Counted from the stretch's first letter, positions 36,141 to 45,517 are shown. The stretch is 64,000 nucleotides of DNA from Denitrificimonas halotolerans (GCF_034259425.1 NZ_JAXIVU010000001.1:1-64000); one strand, 5' to 3'. The notes: generated by a model not told the origin, from the letters alone. Numbers and translations are program-made.

Positions 36141-38381
36141 TCATTTTCGTCGCCAAAACCGCACTTGCTGCGCCATCGTCCAAGGAGCTTGGTATGTTCC
36201 CAAGTTTACCCGAATCGCTTTATCTAGTGCCGTATCATAAATCTGCACCTGTTGCTCCTGCAAATGCATCAAAACTTGCGGGTGCGGATGCCCATAACTG
36301 TTATGTTTTCCTCGAGAAATTAAAGCATACTGAGGCGCAACCTGCTGTACAAAGCGCTTTGACGTGGACGTACGACTACCATGATGCCCGACTACTAACC
36401 AATTCACTTTTAATGCTGGCCAGTCAGTCAACAAAGCAGCTTCACCGGCAGCGTCCAAATCCCCCGTAAGCAATAACCGCTCACCCTGTGCTTCGATGAG
36501 CAGCACACACGATTTTTGGTTGCTATCTTTAGCCTGCTTCCACTGCCAACGCTGAAAGTTCACACCATCCCATTGCCAGCGCTCTTCCAAACAAGGCTGC
36601 GCCCTAAGTGTCAACGGATGTGCCTGTGGCTGCCCACTGACCACTCGTTTAACCTGTACGGCATTGAATACAGTCTGCGCTCCACCCGCATGATCAGCAT
36701 CGGCATGAGACAGTAATAGTTCATCTAGATGCCTTTGTGCAAAGCCTCGTAAAACCGGCACAACCATGCGCTCTCCCGCATCAAAGCCAGCCATAAAAGG
36801 CCCTGCATCATACAATAAGCTGTGCCTTGCGGTTTTTATCCAAACTGCTTGCCCCTGCCCCACATCTAGCACCCATACTTGAGCAATACCTGTGGCTAAA
36901 TGTGTTGATTTAGGCTGCAGTAAAGGCAAGCATAAAGCTAGAGCAGCCGACCATGGTAGAAGTGGTCGCGGCAACAATAAACAGAGCACACCTAACATAG
37001 CCAATGTCAAAGCAAGTAAACTGACACTGCTTCCCTCCCAAACAGGCCAGCCTTGTGCGATCCAGTCTAAGCCAGTGAACATCCACTGCAACGCCCACCC
37101 TGCCAGTTTTAATACCTCTTGTGCTAGGGTCGGCCACGGTAATAATGCAGCCCCTAATAAGGTTAAGGGCAAAGCAACAAAACTGAGCCAAGGTACAGCC
37201 AATATATTTGCCAGTGGCCCCAACACACTGACAGGCAAACTTAACGCCAACAAAAAGGGAGCTAAACCTACAGCCGCGACCCACTGTGTCCGCGTCATCA
37301 ATTGCCACCATGGCCAAGGTCCTAAGCGCGCAGAGAAAGCGAAAATTAAAGCGCCCACAGCACTAAAAGACAACCAAAAACCAACTTGTAAAACAACTAA
37401 AGGTTCGAGCAGCAACACTAAAATCAAAGCTACGATGTAAGCTGTCCAAACGCTTAAATACTGAAAACGCCAACGCCACAAAAGTGTTACCATCACCATA
37501 ATACAAGCTCGCTGCACAGGCACAGCAAAACCTGCAAAAGCACCATAAGACAAGGCCGCTAACATCGATAAAAGACATGCCGTTGGCAACCAAGGTAAAC
37601 AGTTCGGCCAGCACCCTAGACGCATCAACCAAAAGACAGCAGCGTACACAAGAGCCGCAAGTAAGCTGATATGCTGTCCAGATATCACCATTAGGTGAAC
37701 AGTGCCTGTGGCTTGTAAACTTTGCCAATGTGCGGTGGAAAGGCCTGACCCATCACCTAAAACCAACGCAGCTAGCACACCTTGTGCACCTTCAGGTGCA
37801 AGCTGATACAGACGTGATCTAACCTGCTCGCGCCAATGATGTAAGCCGCGCCCCACCGCTAATCGCTGACCGGCTTTCACCGAACCTGTAGCACCAAGGC
37901 GTTGAGCAATAAGCCAAGCTTGATAATCAAAGCCATAGGGATTCAAAGAACCATCTGGACTTTTAAGACGCACGGCTAAGCGCCAGCGCTCTCCAGCCTT
38001 GAGCGTCTGTGGCGGTGCACGCCAAGATAAACGTATACGTTGAGGCAACTTGGCTCGTCTTGACTCAGCATCGGCCAACTCAAAACGTACCGTACGTGGC
38101 TGTCCAGCTATATGCGACCACTGCGGCAACCCCACAACGATACCTTCAAGCCATAGGGTACGCCCATCCAAATCAAGGTCAAGCTGATCATGCAATGCCC
38201 ACTGCGCGCTACAACACGCCCAACTAAAACCCAGTAGAAAAAAACTCAATAGAAACAGCCGCATTTTAAGCAAAAACAAAGCGGCTACAACAAAAAATAA
38301 CAGCCAGAGTTGACTCGGTAGCACAGGTACCCAGCGCAAACAGAGTAAACCACCAATAAACGCCAACACCAATACATGCAT
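36141..38381 (-). CDS. DNA internalization-related protein ComEC/Rec2
   Basis: A 746-residue membrane protein predicted to form the inner-membrane channel for DNA uptake. It has a DUF4131 N-terminal domain, a Competence domain with many helices (ISGQHISLLAALV), and a C-terminal metallo-beta-lactamase-like domain (LLSHADADHAGG). The ATG at 38381 has AGGGAGG six bases upstream. It fits the conserved place before exbB. Other competence genes are not in the window. Confidence 0.93.
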   Translation of the reverse strand: MHVLVLAFIGGLLCLRWVPVLPSQLWLLFFVVAALFLLKMRLFLLSFFLLGFSWACCSAQWALHDQLDLDLDGRTLWLEGIVVGLPQWSHIAGQPRTVRFELADAESRRAKLPQRIRLSWRAPPQTLKAGERWRLAVRLKSPDGSLNPYGFDYQAWLIAQRLGATGSVKAGQRLAVGRGLHHWREQVRSRLYQLAPEGAQGVLAALVLGDGSGLSTAHWQSLQATGTVHLMVISGQHISLLAALVYAAVFWLMRLGCWPNCLPWLPTACLLSMLAALSYGAFAGFAVPVQRACIMVMVTLLWRWRFQYLSVWTAYIVALILVLLLEPLVVLQVGFWLSFSAVGALIFAFSARLGPWPWWQLMTRTQWVAAVGLAPFLLALSLPVSVLGPLANILAVPWLSFVALPLTLLGAALLPWPTLAQEVLKLAGWALQWMFTGLDWIAQGWPVWEGSSVSLLALTLAMLGVLCLLLPRPLLPWSAALALCLPLLQPKSTHLATGIAQVWVLDVGQGQAVWIKTARHSLLYDAGPFMAGFDAGERMVVPVLRGFAQRHLDELLLSHADADHAGGAQTVFNAVQVKRVVSGQPQAHPLTLRAQPCLEERWQWDGVNFQRWQWKQAKDSNQKSCVLLIEAQGERLLLTGDLDAAGEAALLTDWPALKVNWLVVGHHGSRTSTSKRFVQQVAPQYALISRGKHNSYGHPHPQVLMHLQEQQVQIYDTALDKAIRVNLGTYQAPWTMAQQVRFWRRK

Positions 38382-38536
38382 AGCGCTACCTCCCTGTAGC
38401 ATTTGCAAACAAAGTTTCCTGTCAATCTCCCACTTTAAAGCACTTTTGTAACACGCAGTAACAGCACCCTGTGCCAATAAGATGCATAATAGACAAATAA
38501 CAGCATGTCAGAAAAATTGCATGTCAGAGAAGATTA

Positions 38537-39067
38537 ATGCCTCGTCAACTTTTTAAACGCTATATGCCCGACTCAGAAAAAATCAAGAGCAACCCATCGC
38601 TCCGTTTTCTGGGCAACCTGATTCATGATCCTAATTTGTGGCACCTGAACCGTCACTCTGTTGCTCGCGCAGTAGCACTTGGTTTTTTCTGGGCTATGAT
38701 CCCCATGCCAATGCAAATGTTTGCAGCAGCCTTTATTGCCATCCCTTTACGTGCCAACTTACCTATTTCTGTAGGTCTAGTCTGGCTCACCAACCCTGTA
38801 ACCATGCCCCCTATTTTTTACGCTAACTATAAATTGGGAGCTTGGCTACTGAATACACCTACAATCCATCTGCCCGATAAAATCTCCATCAGCTGGATTC
38901 TAGAAGTCACAACTACGCACTGGCAGCCACTTTACGCAGGCTCTATTGTTATGGGACTTATTCTAGCAATTCTGGGGTATACGGGTACCGTCCTTTATTG
39001 GCGTTGGTGGGTTAATCGTAATTGGCGTAGGCGCACACAAATACGCAATTTACGCCAACCCAAATGA
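38537..39067 (+). CDS. DUF2062 membrane protein
   Basis: A 176-residue protein with two to three membrane helices and the DUF2062 core (LIHDPNLWHLNRHSVARA; GFFWAMIPMPMQM). The function is unknown; members lie next to comEC in Pseudomonas, as here. It is divergent from comEC and is the last conserved gene before the tRNA pair. Confidence 0.85.
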   Translation: MPRQLFKRYMPDSEKIKSNPSLRFLGNLIHDPNLWHLNRHSVARAVALGFFWAMIPMPMQMFAAAFIAIPLRANLPISVGLVWLTNPVTMPPIFYANYKLGAWLLNTPTIHLPDKISISWILEVTTTHWQPLYAGSIVMGLILAILGYTGTVLYWRWWVNRNWRRRTQIRNLRQPK

Positions 39068-39084
39068 TTAATTTAAAATATTTT

Positions 39085-39112
39085 TTGACTCTTTTATTAA
39101 TGTGTGTATACT
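39085..39112 (+). promoter_or_regulatory. Promoter of the first initiator tRNA gene
   Basis: TTGACT (39085-39090) and TATACT (39107-39112) are separated by 16 bp and lie just upstream of the tRNA 5' end. Confidence 0.75.
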
Positions 39113-39118
39113 CATCGT

Positions 39119-39195
<77 letters not shown>

Positions 39196-39206
39196 AATAC
39201 CTCATT

Positions 39207-39243
39207 AAAGCCTCAAGCATTTAGTTATTTGAGGCTTTTTTGT
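39207..39243 (+). terminator. Terminator after initiator tRNA copy 1
   Basis: A stem AAAGCCTCAA / TTGAGGCTTT with a 12-nt loop is followed by T residues. Confidence 0.8.
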
Positions 39244-39357
39244 TACTCACCTAATTACAGCCCATCCTAGCTTGCAAGCGAATGCTCTATCCCTCTAGAT
39301 ACTCTATAGCGATGCTCTCTCAAATTTTATACATTATACTAAGCAAACGTTGACACC

Positions 39358-39380
39358 CTCCCCGACCTAAAGGATGGGAG
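39358..39380. mobile_element. Possible IS200/IS605 end remnant
   Basis: The hairpin-forming sequence CTCCCCGACCTAAAGGATGG and the following GAG resembles the subterminal hairpin downstream of TnpB in IS200/IS605 elements (similarity from memory). No transposase or TnpB frame remains nearby. It lies between the two initiator tRNA genes. Confidence 0.35.
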
Positions 39381-39458
39381 TCTGTACTACGGGGGCTTTA
39401 GCAGCCTTCGCTATCTACCCTTGCATTAAAAGCACGATGCTTTCCTCTATTTTGGTAA

Positions 39459-40184
39459 TTAAGAAAATACAGAGAGGATCCGCATGAAGCTATCTTCCGG
39501 CATGCAGTCAATCCGCACCGGAACCCCTGTTACTGGATGAGTAAAAGCCATCCCCGTGGCTGCCAACATTAAACGGCTAAAACCAAAACGCTGAGCAAAG
39601 TACCTATTATGCTTGGTACGTCCATAATAAGTATCACCAATAATAGGATGACTCATGTGCTGCATATGCCGACGCAATTGATGTTTTTGCCCTGTCTGAG
39701 GATAAAGCTCTAACAGGCTATACCTGCTCTGCGGGTACCCTTCTACCTCCACAGGGATCTCCACAGATGCTAAGCGCTTAAACTTTGTAACAGCCTGACG
39801 CAATGGTAAGGCCTCCCCTTTCAGACGCCGATCTACAGCATGCTCACGCAGTGCATGATCAATCAACCCCTGCTCAGCTGGCCATCCGCGCACCATTGCC
39901 CAATAAGTTCTTTGTATCTTCCGCTCCATAAAAGCTTTACCCAAAATACTTGCTGTATTGACATCAAGAGCAAATAACAGCACGCCAGATGTTGGGCGAT
40001 CTAGACGATGGCACGGATAAACATGTTGACCACCATTAAGTTGCCGAGCATATTGCAAAGCGAATTCTGTAGCATGACGCTCAATAGGGCTACGATGCAC
40101 CAACAAACCCGCTGGTTTATGTACGGCCAAGAGCCAATCATCACGATAAATTTCAATTAAAGGGTTACCAGAACATGGCATCAT
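39459..40184 (-). CDS. tRNA pseudouridine(65) synthase TruC
   Basis: An RluA-type pseudouridine synthase of about 241 residues from the ATG at 40184. The catalytic motif CHRLDRPTSGVLLFALD holds the Asp. The segments DDWLLAVHKPAGLLVHRS and QKHQLRRHMQHMSHPIIGD match TruC, which modifies U65 in certain tRNAs. The frame extends further upstream to 40322, but those residues do not look like the family. It is bounded by the two initiator tRNA genes. Confidence 0.85.
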   Translation of the reverse strand: MMPCSGNPLIEIYRDDWLLAVHKPAGLLVHRSPIERHATEFALQYARQLNGGQHVYPCHRLDRPTSGVLLFALDVNTASILGKAFMERKIQRTYWAMVRGWPAEQGLIDHALREHAVDRRLKGEALPLRQAVTKFKRLASVEIPVEVEGYPQSRYSLLELYPQTGQKHQLRRHMQHMSHPIIGDTYYGRTKHNRYFAQRFGFSRLMLAATGMAFTHPVTGVPVRIDCMPEDSFMRILSVFS

Positions 40185-40324
40185 CTTGTATCCAACTGAA
40201 TTTAACGCCCCACAATACCTATACAAATACGTATGCAGCAAGATAATTTTGTAAGCAAAGTCCTTCCGATAGCCGCCAGAACAATAATTATAAATCCATT
40301 GTAGATATCTAATCAGAAACACTT

Positions 40325-40352
40325 TTGACTCTCTAAGAAATATGCGTACAAT
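40325..40352 (+). promoter_or_regulatory. Promoter of the second initiator tRNA gene
   Basis: TTGACT (40325-40330) and TACAAT (40347-40352) have a 16-bp spacer, the same design as copy 1. Confidence 0.75.
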
Positions 40353-40358
40353 GGTCGC

Positions 40359-40435
<77 letters not shown>

Positions 40436-40443
40436 GACATATC

Positions 40444-40484
40444 AAGAAAGCCCCAAACATTCATTTGTTTGGGGCTTTCTTGTT
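40444..40484 (+). terminator. Terminator after initiator tRNA copy 2
   Basis: A 16-bp stem (AAGAAAGCCCCAAACA and its complement) with a 6-nt loop and a short T tract. Confidence 0.8.
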
Positions 40485-40664
40485 TCCGACTTCCCTATAA
40501 CTCAGCCGCTGTAAGGCTTACAACACAGCCCCTTGTCATAACGACTCTGCTAAGTTCTGATATTTATGGTGTTTTCTACTTTAAATAAAAGTGAAAATTC
40601 AGTTTTATAAAACACTAAAAATGCTTTGCTGACCAAATACTGGCAATGTCTAGCCTCTTTAATG
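40485..40664. other. Intergenic region after initiator tRNA copy 2
   Basis: A/T-rich spacer without a recognised gene. It contains a partial copy (TGCTGACCAAATA, near 40628) of the stem sequence of the acuI terminator just downstream. Confidence 0.4.
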
Positions 40665-40694
40665 AAAAAATGCTGACCATTTTATTGGTCAGCA
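40665..40694 (-). terminator. Terminator of acuI
   Basis: A stem TGCTGACCA / TGGTCAGCA with a 6-nt loop is followed on the minus strand by six T residues. It lies about 170 bp after the acuI stop. Confidence 0.7.
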
Positions 40695-40864
40695 AGTATA
40701 AATTTTGATCTTCGGGTATTAGTGATGATTTTTAATCGCTTATTGTTAATAATAATTAAACCTAATCAAGCTTATAGATTTCATCAACAGCACATTCAAA
40801 TAGTACCCACTCGGCAGCTCAGCTCCAAAGAGACAATCGCTAAAACTGCCAACTTGATAACAGT

Positions 40865-41848
40865 TTAATTATTGACATCGACTACTATACGTCCTCGAAC
40901 TTTACCTTCCAACAATTCATCAGCTAAAGCAATCACCTCACTCAATCCGACCTCTCGAGTCATTTCGGCCAGATGCTCCATATTAAAGGTGCGACTGAGA
41001 TGCTCCCATGCCTCAACACGCTCCGTATAAGGTCGCGTAACACTATTGATGCCAAGCAAACTGACTCCACGTAGGATAAACGGTGCAACAGTAGCCGGAA
41101 AATCCATACCTTGGGCCAACCCACAAGCCGCCACTAAACCATTCTCACAGATACTTGCACATACATTAGCAAGCGTATGGCTGCCTACAGAGTCAATCGC
41201 CGCAGCCCAGCGTTCCTTGCCAAGCGCGCGTCCTGGACTGTTCAACTCAGCTCGATCAATAACGGTCGTAGCACCCAAACGCTTCAAATAATCAGCTTCA
41301 TCTAGGCGGCCTGTAGATGCAGTCACTGAATACCCTTTACTAGCTAATAGTGCTATAGCAAAATTACCGACGCCACCATTAGCCCCCGTGACGAGAACCT
41401 CACCACTATCAGGACGAAGCCCATGACGCTCCAACGCTATCAGACAAAGCATCGCTGTATAGCCTGCAGTTCCGATAGCCATGGCCTGACGCTCACTGAT
41501 CGAGTCAGGAAGTGGAATCAACCAATCACCATTGAGCCTAGCTTTTTGTGCCAACCCACCCCAATGCAACTCTCCAACCCCCCATCCATTTAGCAGGACT
41601 TTATCTCCAGCCTTATAGCTTGGGTGATTACTTGTCTCAACTGTTCCAACCAAATCAATCCCAGGAACCATTGGAAATTTTCGAACAACAGGGCTACGAC
41701 CAGTGATGGCTAAACCATCTTTGTAATTCAACGTACTAAAAGCAACGCGAACCGTGACATCACCTTCAGGTAGTTGTGCTTCCTCTAGCTCCGTCAATTG
41801 CACTTGGTACATGTCATCTTTTTTATCAACTAGGATTGCTTTGAACAT
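40865..41848 (-). CDS. Acryloyl-CoA reductase AcuI (YhdH family)
   Basis: A 327-residue zinc-free MDR oxidoreductase that reduces toxic acryloyl-CoA to propionyl-CoA with NADPH. NADPH motif ANGGVGNFAIALLASKGY and family start MFKAILVDKKDD are seen. GGAGG precedes the ATG at 41848. A palindromic site similar to one before acuR lies 15 bp upstream of the start. The pair may protect the cell from acrylate, for example from DMSP-type or propionate catabolism; no dddL or similar lyase is in the window. Confidence 0.88.
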   Translation of the reverse strand: MFKAILVDKKDDMYQVQLTELEEAQLPEGDVTVRVAFSTLNYKDGLAITGRSPVVRKFPMVPGIDLVGTVETSNHPSYKAGDKVLLNGWGVGELHWGGLAQKARLNGDWLIPLPDSISERQAMAIGTAGYTAMLCLIALERHGLRPDSGEVLVTGANGGVGNFAIALLASKGYSVTASTGRLDEADYLKRLGATTVIDRAELNSPGRALGKERWAAAIDSVGSHTLANVCASICENGLVAACGLAQGMDFPATVAPFILRGVSLLGINSVTRPYTERVEAWEHLSRTFNMEHLAEMTREVGLSEVIALADELLEGKVRGRIVVDVNN

Positions 41849-41862
41849 AACGCCTCCGAATT

Positions 41863-41877
41863 TAGACCGACCGTCTA
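41863..41877. promoter_or_regulatory. AcuR-type operator between acuR and acuI
   Basis: TAGACCGACCGTCTA is a near-perfect dyad between the acuR stop and the acuI ribosome site. It shares GACCGAYCGTC with a second site upstream of acuR, which points to a TetR-type operator used at both genes. Confidence 0.55.
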
Positions 41878-41894
41878 TAAATAGCAGTAAAAAA

Positions 41895-42527
41895 TTATTT
41901 TTGTATTCCTGCAAGAAAGCCTTTGAAAAATGTATCCATTGGCTGAACATCTTGCGTTAATTTAGAGCGTAAAATCGCTCCTTCCCAACCAATCCAGAAA
42001 TATGCTGCAAGCTCATCGCAATCACTACCGGCATCTATGTGCCCATTCTGCGCAGCTATCGATAAACAAGCAGCTAAACGCTGCTGCCAATCAAGTAAGA
42101 TACGTTCCAGTTGCCAACGAAAACTATCGGGTAAAACAGTGATTTCCTGCCCTAGATTGCCAACTAAACAACCTCGGCGAAATTGGTATTTGATCATCCC
42201 TGCTTTAGCATCTTCAACAAAATTACTGATACGCTGCAAAGGAGAAACTGACTCGTTGAGTAACCAGTAATCTAACTTTCGAGCAAAGTACGTGGCGTAA
42301 CATTTTAAAACTTCCTGCCCGAATGTTTCTTTACTTCCAAAATAATTATAGAAGGAGCCTTTTGGCACATTAACACGCTTTAAGACAGTATCAATACCAG
42401 TAGCGACAAAGCCTTGCTCTGTCAGCATTTCCATACCTGACCTTAAAAGAGCTTCACGGGTATCCGTAAAGGCTCGATCAACCTTTGGTGGGCGGCCACG
42501 GCGGGCTTTTGGTTTAATTACTGTCAT
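41895..42527 (-). CDS. TetR family regulator, AcuR-like
   Basis: A 210-residue repressor-type protein. After a basic tail (KARRGRPPKVDRA) comes the TetR helix-turn-helix (TEQGFVATGIDTVLKRVNVPKGSFYNYFGSKE region), then a ligand-binding domain. Gene context with acuI matches AcuR, which responds to acrylate in Rhodobacter. It likely represses itself and acuI through the paired dyads. Confidence 0.85.
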   Translation of the reverse strand: MTVIKPKARRGRPPKVDRAFTDTREALLRSGMEMLTEQGFVATGIDTVLKRVNVPKGSFYNYFGSKETFGQEVLKCYATYFARKLDYWLLNESVSPLQRISNFVEDAKAGMIKYQFRRGCLVGNLGQEITVLPDSFRWQLERILLDWQQRLAACLSIAAQNGHIDAGSDCDELAAYFWIGWEGAILRSKLTQDVQPMDTFFKGFLAGIQK

Positions 42528-42540
42528 ACAAAAAGATTAT

Positions 42541-42551
42541 GACCGATCGTC
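42541..42551. promoter_or_regulatory. AcuR-type operator upstream of acuR
   Basis: GACCGATCGTC lies 14 bp before the acuR start codon and matches GACCGACCGTC upstream of acuI at 10 of 11 bases. It is a candidate autoregulatory site. Confidence 0.5.
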
Positions 42552-42843
42552 TTTAATGTCAATTAAAATAATATTCTCTTCTTACATCTTAATCGTTGCG
42601 CTTGTAGCTAAACATGATCACATGCCTGTTTCATGCTCAGCCTATTAATGTTTTGGCGCACTTAACAATACTGATCGTTCATACTGCAAAATCTAACGTC
42701 TAACGTCTAACGGCTTATCAAGAGCTACTTTACAACTCTCATGACCTACCCCTCCCTGAAAGCACAACCTCGATAACGCTATACAAACTCGTTGAACCCA
42801 TCTGCTGCAGCTTTATAGTCAACTTAAACCTACACCTCCCCCC
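42552..42843. other. Intergenic region with a short tandem repeat
   Basis: No gene is seen. A 7-bp unit CTAACGT is repeated almost three times (42693-42712). The region separates acuR from the SnoaL-like gene, both on the minus strand. Confidence 0.5.
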
Positions 42844-43239
42844 CTAATTAAACAATCCCGCTTGAAACTGATAATAGGTATCTAGAAACTCCCAGACTTC
42901 TACTATTTTTCCATCAGAGCATTTAAATCTAAACAGGTATTCATTGGCATAATCTTCTCCTGCATGAGTCTTTGCACTCAAACTAAAGTGTGCCACAACG
43001 TCATTTTTCTCAGCAATTAATGCTCGTAGCGTTATACCAATGCTGTCATAAGGAAAAAAACCTGATCCTTGCTCCATCATTTCCAACACCGCGGCAATAC
43101 CAATAAAAGGACCGCCAAAAGGATGAGCTGGCGGCAAGTTCCAACGGATGTCAGCAGAAAAATACTCAGTAACGGGTACATCACTCTGACCAGATAAGGT
43201 TGCAAAATACTGCTGAATTAATGCTTTACTTGAATTCAT
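42844..43239 (-). CDS. SnoaL/ketosteroid-isomerase-like protein
   Basis: A 131-residue protein with the NTF2/SnoaL fold pattern (begins MNSSKALIQQYFATLSGQ; central HPFGGPFIGIAAVLEMM; ends KIVEVWEFLDTYYQF). The fold is shared by ketosteroid isomerases, polyketide cyclases and small dehydratases; catalytic residues are not assigned. AAGGTG precedes the ATG at 43239. Placement next to the KshA-like gene fits a ketosteroid role, but this is inference. Confidence 0.7.
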   Translation of the reverse strand: MNSSKALIQQYFATLSGQSDVPVTEYFSADIRWNLPPAHPFGGPFIGIAAVLEMMEQGSGFFPYDSIGITLRALIAEKNDVVAHFSLSAKTHAGEDYANEYLFRFKCSDGKIVEVWEFLDTYYQFQAGLFN

Positions 43240-43437
43240 TTGAAGCACCTTGTTGCTTGACGTGAATACCACTAAGCACCGTCAAAAGTCTTGCGCAACA
43301 TTATCCGCCGCTTTCAATACTAGAGATGCTTGTGCGAGAGCGGCGAACAGCTGTGTCGTCGCTAAAAACTGAGAAGATAGGAAGATTTGTACAATTGATA
43401 CACAAAAGGAGGCGTATAAATAACGAGAAAAAATAAG

Positions 43438-43466
43438 TAAAACGGGAGGCTTAGCCTCCCGTTTTT
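43438..43466 (-). terminator. Terminator of the KshA-like gene
   Basis: A stem AAAACGGGAGGC / GCCTCCCGTTTT with a 3-nt loop lies 11 bp after the oxygenase stop. T-tracts are present on both strands, so it may work in both directions. Confidence 0.85.
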
Positions 43467-43476
43467 AAAGTAAGCA

Positions 43477-44523
43477 TTAAGCCTCTTGTTTTTCCATAGT
43501 CACGATCACCTGACGCTCTTTGAGCTTAGCAGGAATATCACTTTCATCCATAAAGAACTGTGAATACCACTCACGCAGTTGATAAATAGGACCATCACCT
43601 TCAGCTAACACTGGATTATCGATACGAGCTTTATGCTTCCAAATATCAACATCTTGGTAGAAGGATGTACGGTTAGCTTGAACATACTCTTTAGCCAACT
43701 CATTATTTTGCTCATCAGTCAATGTAGGATCTTTCTTGACTAAAACACCAAAGCGCAATTCAAAGCTATTGGGTGAAGTTGGTACATGGCTGTTCAACAG
43801 GATAGTTTCAACGGTTTTTCCGTCATATTCCGCACTCATACGAGTAAAGTGCGTTGCCGGCCCATAGTAAGCTGACTTAGCAACTAAGTTACCACCTAGA
43901 CGTCCAGAGTCACCATGGAACTCTTGAGTACCAATATGACCCTCAAAAGTATTGGCAAAGTAGGTGCAAGGTGTGCCATGCACTGGACCAAAGTGAATGA
44001 TATCGGAAAGATTATCTACCAACTCACGCGGGTTGGTATCAATATGCATTAAATCAATGTTCCAACTGTCATTCCACTCATCACTATCAATTTCTGGCAA
44101 GTATGGAATTTCAACACCTTCAGCAGGAGGGTTGCCTTCTGGGTTGTGCCAAATAAACAGCAACTTATTAACTTCTTTAGTTAACCAACTCTTGGTTTTT
44201 GCTTTAGGTGGAATACGGTCACAGTAAGGAATTTTTGCGCAACGACCGCTAGCTTCAAACTCCCAATGGTGGAACGGGCAGACAATACGGCCATCAACAA
44301 CCTCACCCTGTGACAAGTCAGCACCCATATGCGGGCAGTACGCATCAAGTACGCTAATGCTACCTTCATCATTAGCAAATGCCACCAACCGAGTGCCAAA
44401 GATATTCAACGTATGCGGCTTGCCATCACGGTAATCATCAGCTTCACCTATGCAGTGCCAACCACGAGCGTAACGATACTCTGCCGCTGCTGCAGAGGCT
44501 TGGACTTCTATATTTTTTGTCAT
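43477..44523 (-). CDS. Rieske oxygenase, 3-ketosteroid 9alpha-hydroxylase KshA-like
   Basis: A 348-residue oxygenase component. The Rieske [2Fe-2S] ligands are Cys63, His65, Cys82 and His85; the mononuclear Fe motif is Asp174-x2-His177-x4-His182 in NLSDIIHFGPVHG. The later segment DVDIWKHKARIDNPVLAEGD strongly resembles KshA, the enzyme that opens ring B together with the 1-dehydrogenase. A reductase partner (KshB) is not present in the window. The gene is followed by a strong terminator and preceded by a 119-bp gap, so it may have its own promoter. Confidence 0.82.
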   Translation of the reverse strand: MTKNIEVQASAAAAEYRYARGWHCIGEADDYRDGKPHTLNIFGTRLVAFANDEGSISVLDAYCPHMGADLSQGEVVDGRIVCPFHHWEFEASGRCAKIPYCDRIPPKAKTKSWLTKEVNKLLFIWHNPEGNPPAEGVEIPYLPEIDSDEWNDSWNIDLMHIDTNPRELVDNLSDIIHFGPVHGTPCTYFANTFEGHIGTQEFHGDSGRLGGNLVAKSAYYGPATHFTRMSAEYDGKTVETILLNSHVPTSPNSFELRFGVLVKKDPTLTDEQNNELAKEYVQANRTSFYQDVDIWKHKARIDNPVLAEGDGPIYQLREWYSQFFMDESDIPAKLKERQVIVTMEKQEA

Positions 44524-44612
44524 TTCCCGATCCTCATCAGTTCAATTTCAGCCTTATATTGGTAAGAATGGCTGTTTCACATTACAACTATTGCTAACAC
44601 GGACCTCATCCT

Positions 44613-44630
44613 CATCCTTCAAGCGGACTA
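44613..44630. promoter_or_regulatory. Weak match to the catabolic-cluster dyad, upstream of kshA-like gene
   Basis: CATCCTT-N4-CGGACTA lies 90 bp upstream of the oxygenase start. It is a degenerate match to the CATCGTC-N4-TAGAC(T/G)A pattern seen at other units of the cluster. Confidence 0.25.
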
Positions 44631-44642
44631 GATTGAGCACCA

Positions 44643-45485
44643 CTATGATTTTTTACGCCAATTACTGACTAAATATTGATCTAGGGCAAGTTTTTGAGTG
44701 TCCACTGTTCTTTTAATATAGCGACCATCATGATCGGAATGAGCCAACCATAAAATCGCTTCAGCCGGTACTTCTGGCGGCGCTGCCATACCACCTAAAG
44801 CAGCGATACCTTGATCGCCAATAGTAGCCTTCAGCGCTTCTGTAGTGACTACTCCAGGATTAACAGTGTATGCACGCAACCCCTTGCTACCCAGTTCCAC
44901 ATTAATAATGCCTGCCAAACGCGAAACCGCAGCCTTCCCAGCACCATATGCGTAGCCCCAACCACCTTTATCGGCTGGTACAGGTGGGTTGTACTCGCCA
45001 GCGCCTGAACTGACATTAATAATTACTCCTGAACCCTGTTCTACCATCAGCCGAGCTATACCTTGGGTTAAAGTGACAGGCCCTAATACATAACCACGGT
45101 AGACACGATCTAAAGTTTCGGCATTTAAATCCAAAAAGGCATTATTAAGGTCTGATCCTTGATAAATCGCATTATTAACCAGCACATCAATACGCCCACA
45201 CTCGCGAGCAATCTGCTCAACAGCTTGTTGTGCGGAATCCTCGCTAAGTAAATCCAAAGGAACCAACCACACCTTTCGACCTAAGGCCTCAATTGCTGCT
45301 GCTGTAGCTCGCAAACTTCCAGTTAAGATTGTCCCGTCTACAGCAACCACTTCATGCTCATGCCGCGAACCATCATCTATTGAGCGTGCACTGATGGCCA
45401 CATCGTAGCCTTCTCGAGCAAACGCAAGCGCAGTTGCTCTTCCGATACCACGGCTTGCGCCGGTTACAAATGCAATTTTAGTCAC
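44643..45485 (-). CDS. Short-chain dehydrogenase/reductase (SDR 1)
   Basis: A 280-residue SDR with nucleotide motif TGASRGIGRA, NNA motif, catalytic Ser in NVSSGAGEY and Tyr/Lys in YAYGAGK. It is longer than classical SDRs because of an insertion after the first strand-turn (about residues 38-55). The start codon is GTG with AAGGATG upstream. In this cluster it may oxidise a hydroxysteroid or hydroxyacyl-CoA; the substrate is not known. Confidence 0.8.
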   Translation of the reverse strand: MTKIAFVTGASRGIGRATALAFAREGYDVAISARSIDDGSRHEHEVVAVDGTILTGSLRATAAAIEALGRKVWLVPLDLLSEDSAQQAVEQIARECGRIDVLVNNAIYQGSDLNNAFLDLNAETLDRVYRGYVLGPVTLTQGIARLMVEQGSGVIINVSSGAGEYNPPVPADKGGWGYAYGAGKAAVSRLAGIINVELGSKGLRAYTVNPGVVTTEALKATIGDQGIAALGGMAAPPEVPAEAILWLAHSDHDGRYIKRTVDTQKLALDQYLVSNWRKKS

Positions 45486-45517
45486 AAAATCATCCTTCTT
45501 AACGCGCTTAACTGTAG

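Noticed and set aside
36892..37440. 182-codon plus-strand frame inside comEC
   Set aside because: Its Lys/Pro/Thr-rich translation mirrors hydrophobic comEC codons on the other strand; no start signal.
40185..40322. Upstream extension of truC
   Set aside because: The extra 46 residues are not like TruC, and the region runs up to the second initiator tRNA promoter.
42693..42712. CTAACGT tandem repeat as a possible CRISPR or iteron array
   Set aside because: Only about three 7-bp units without spacers; too short for either.
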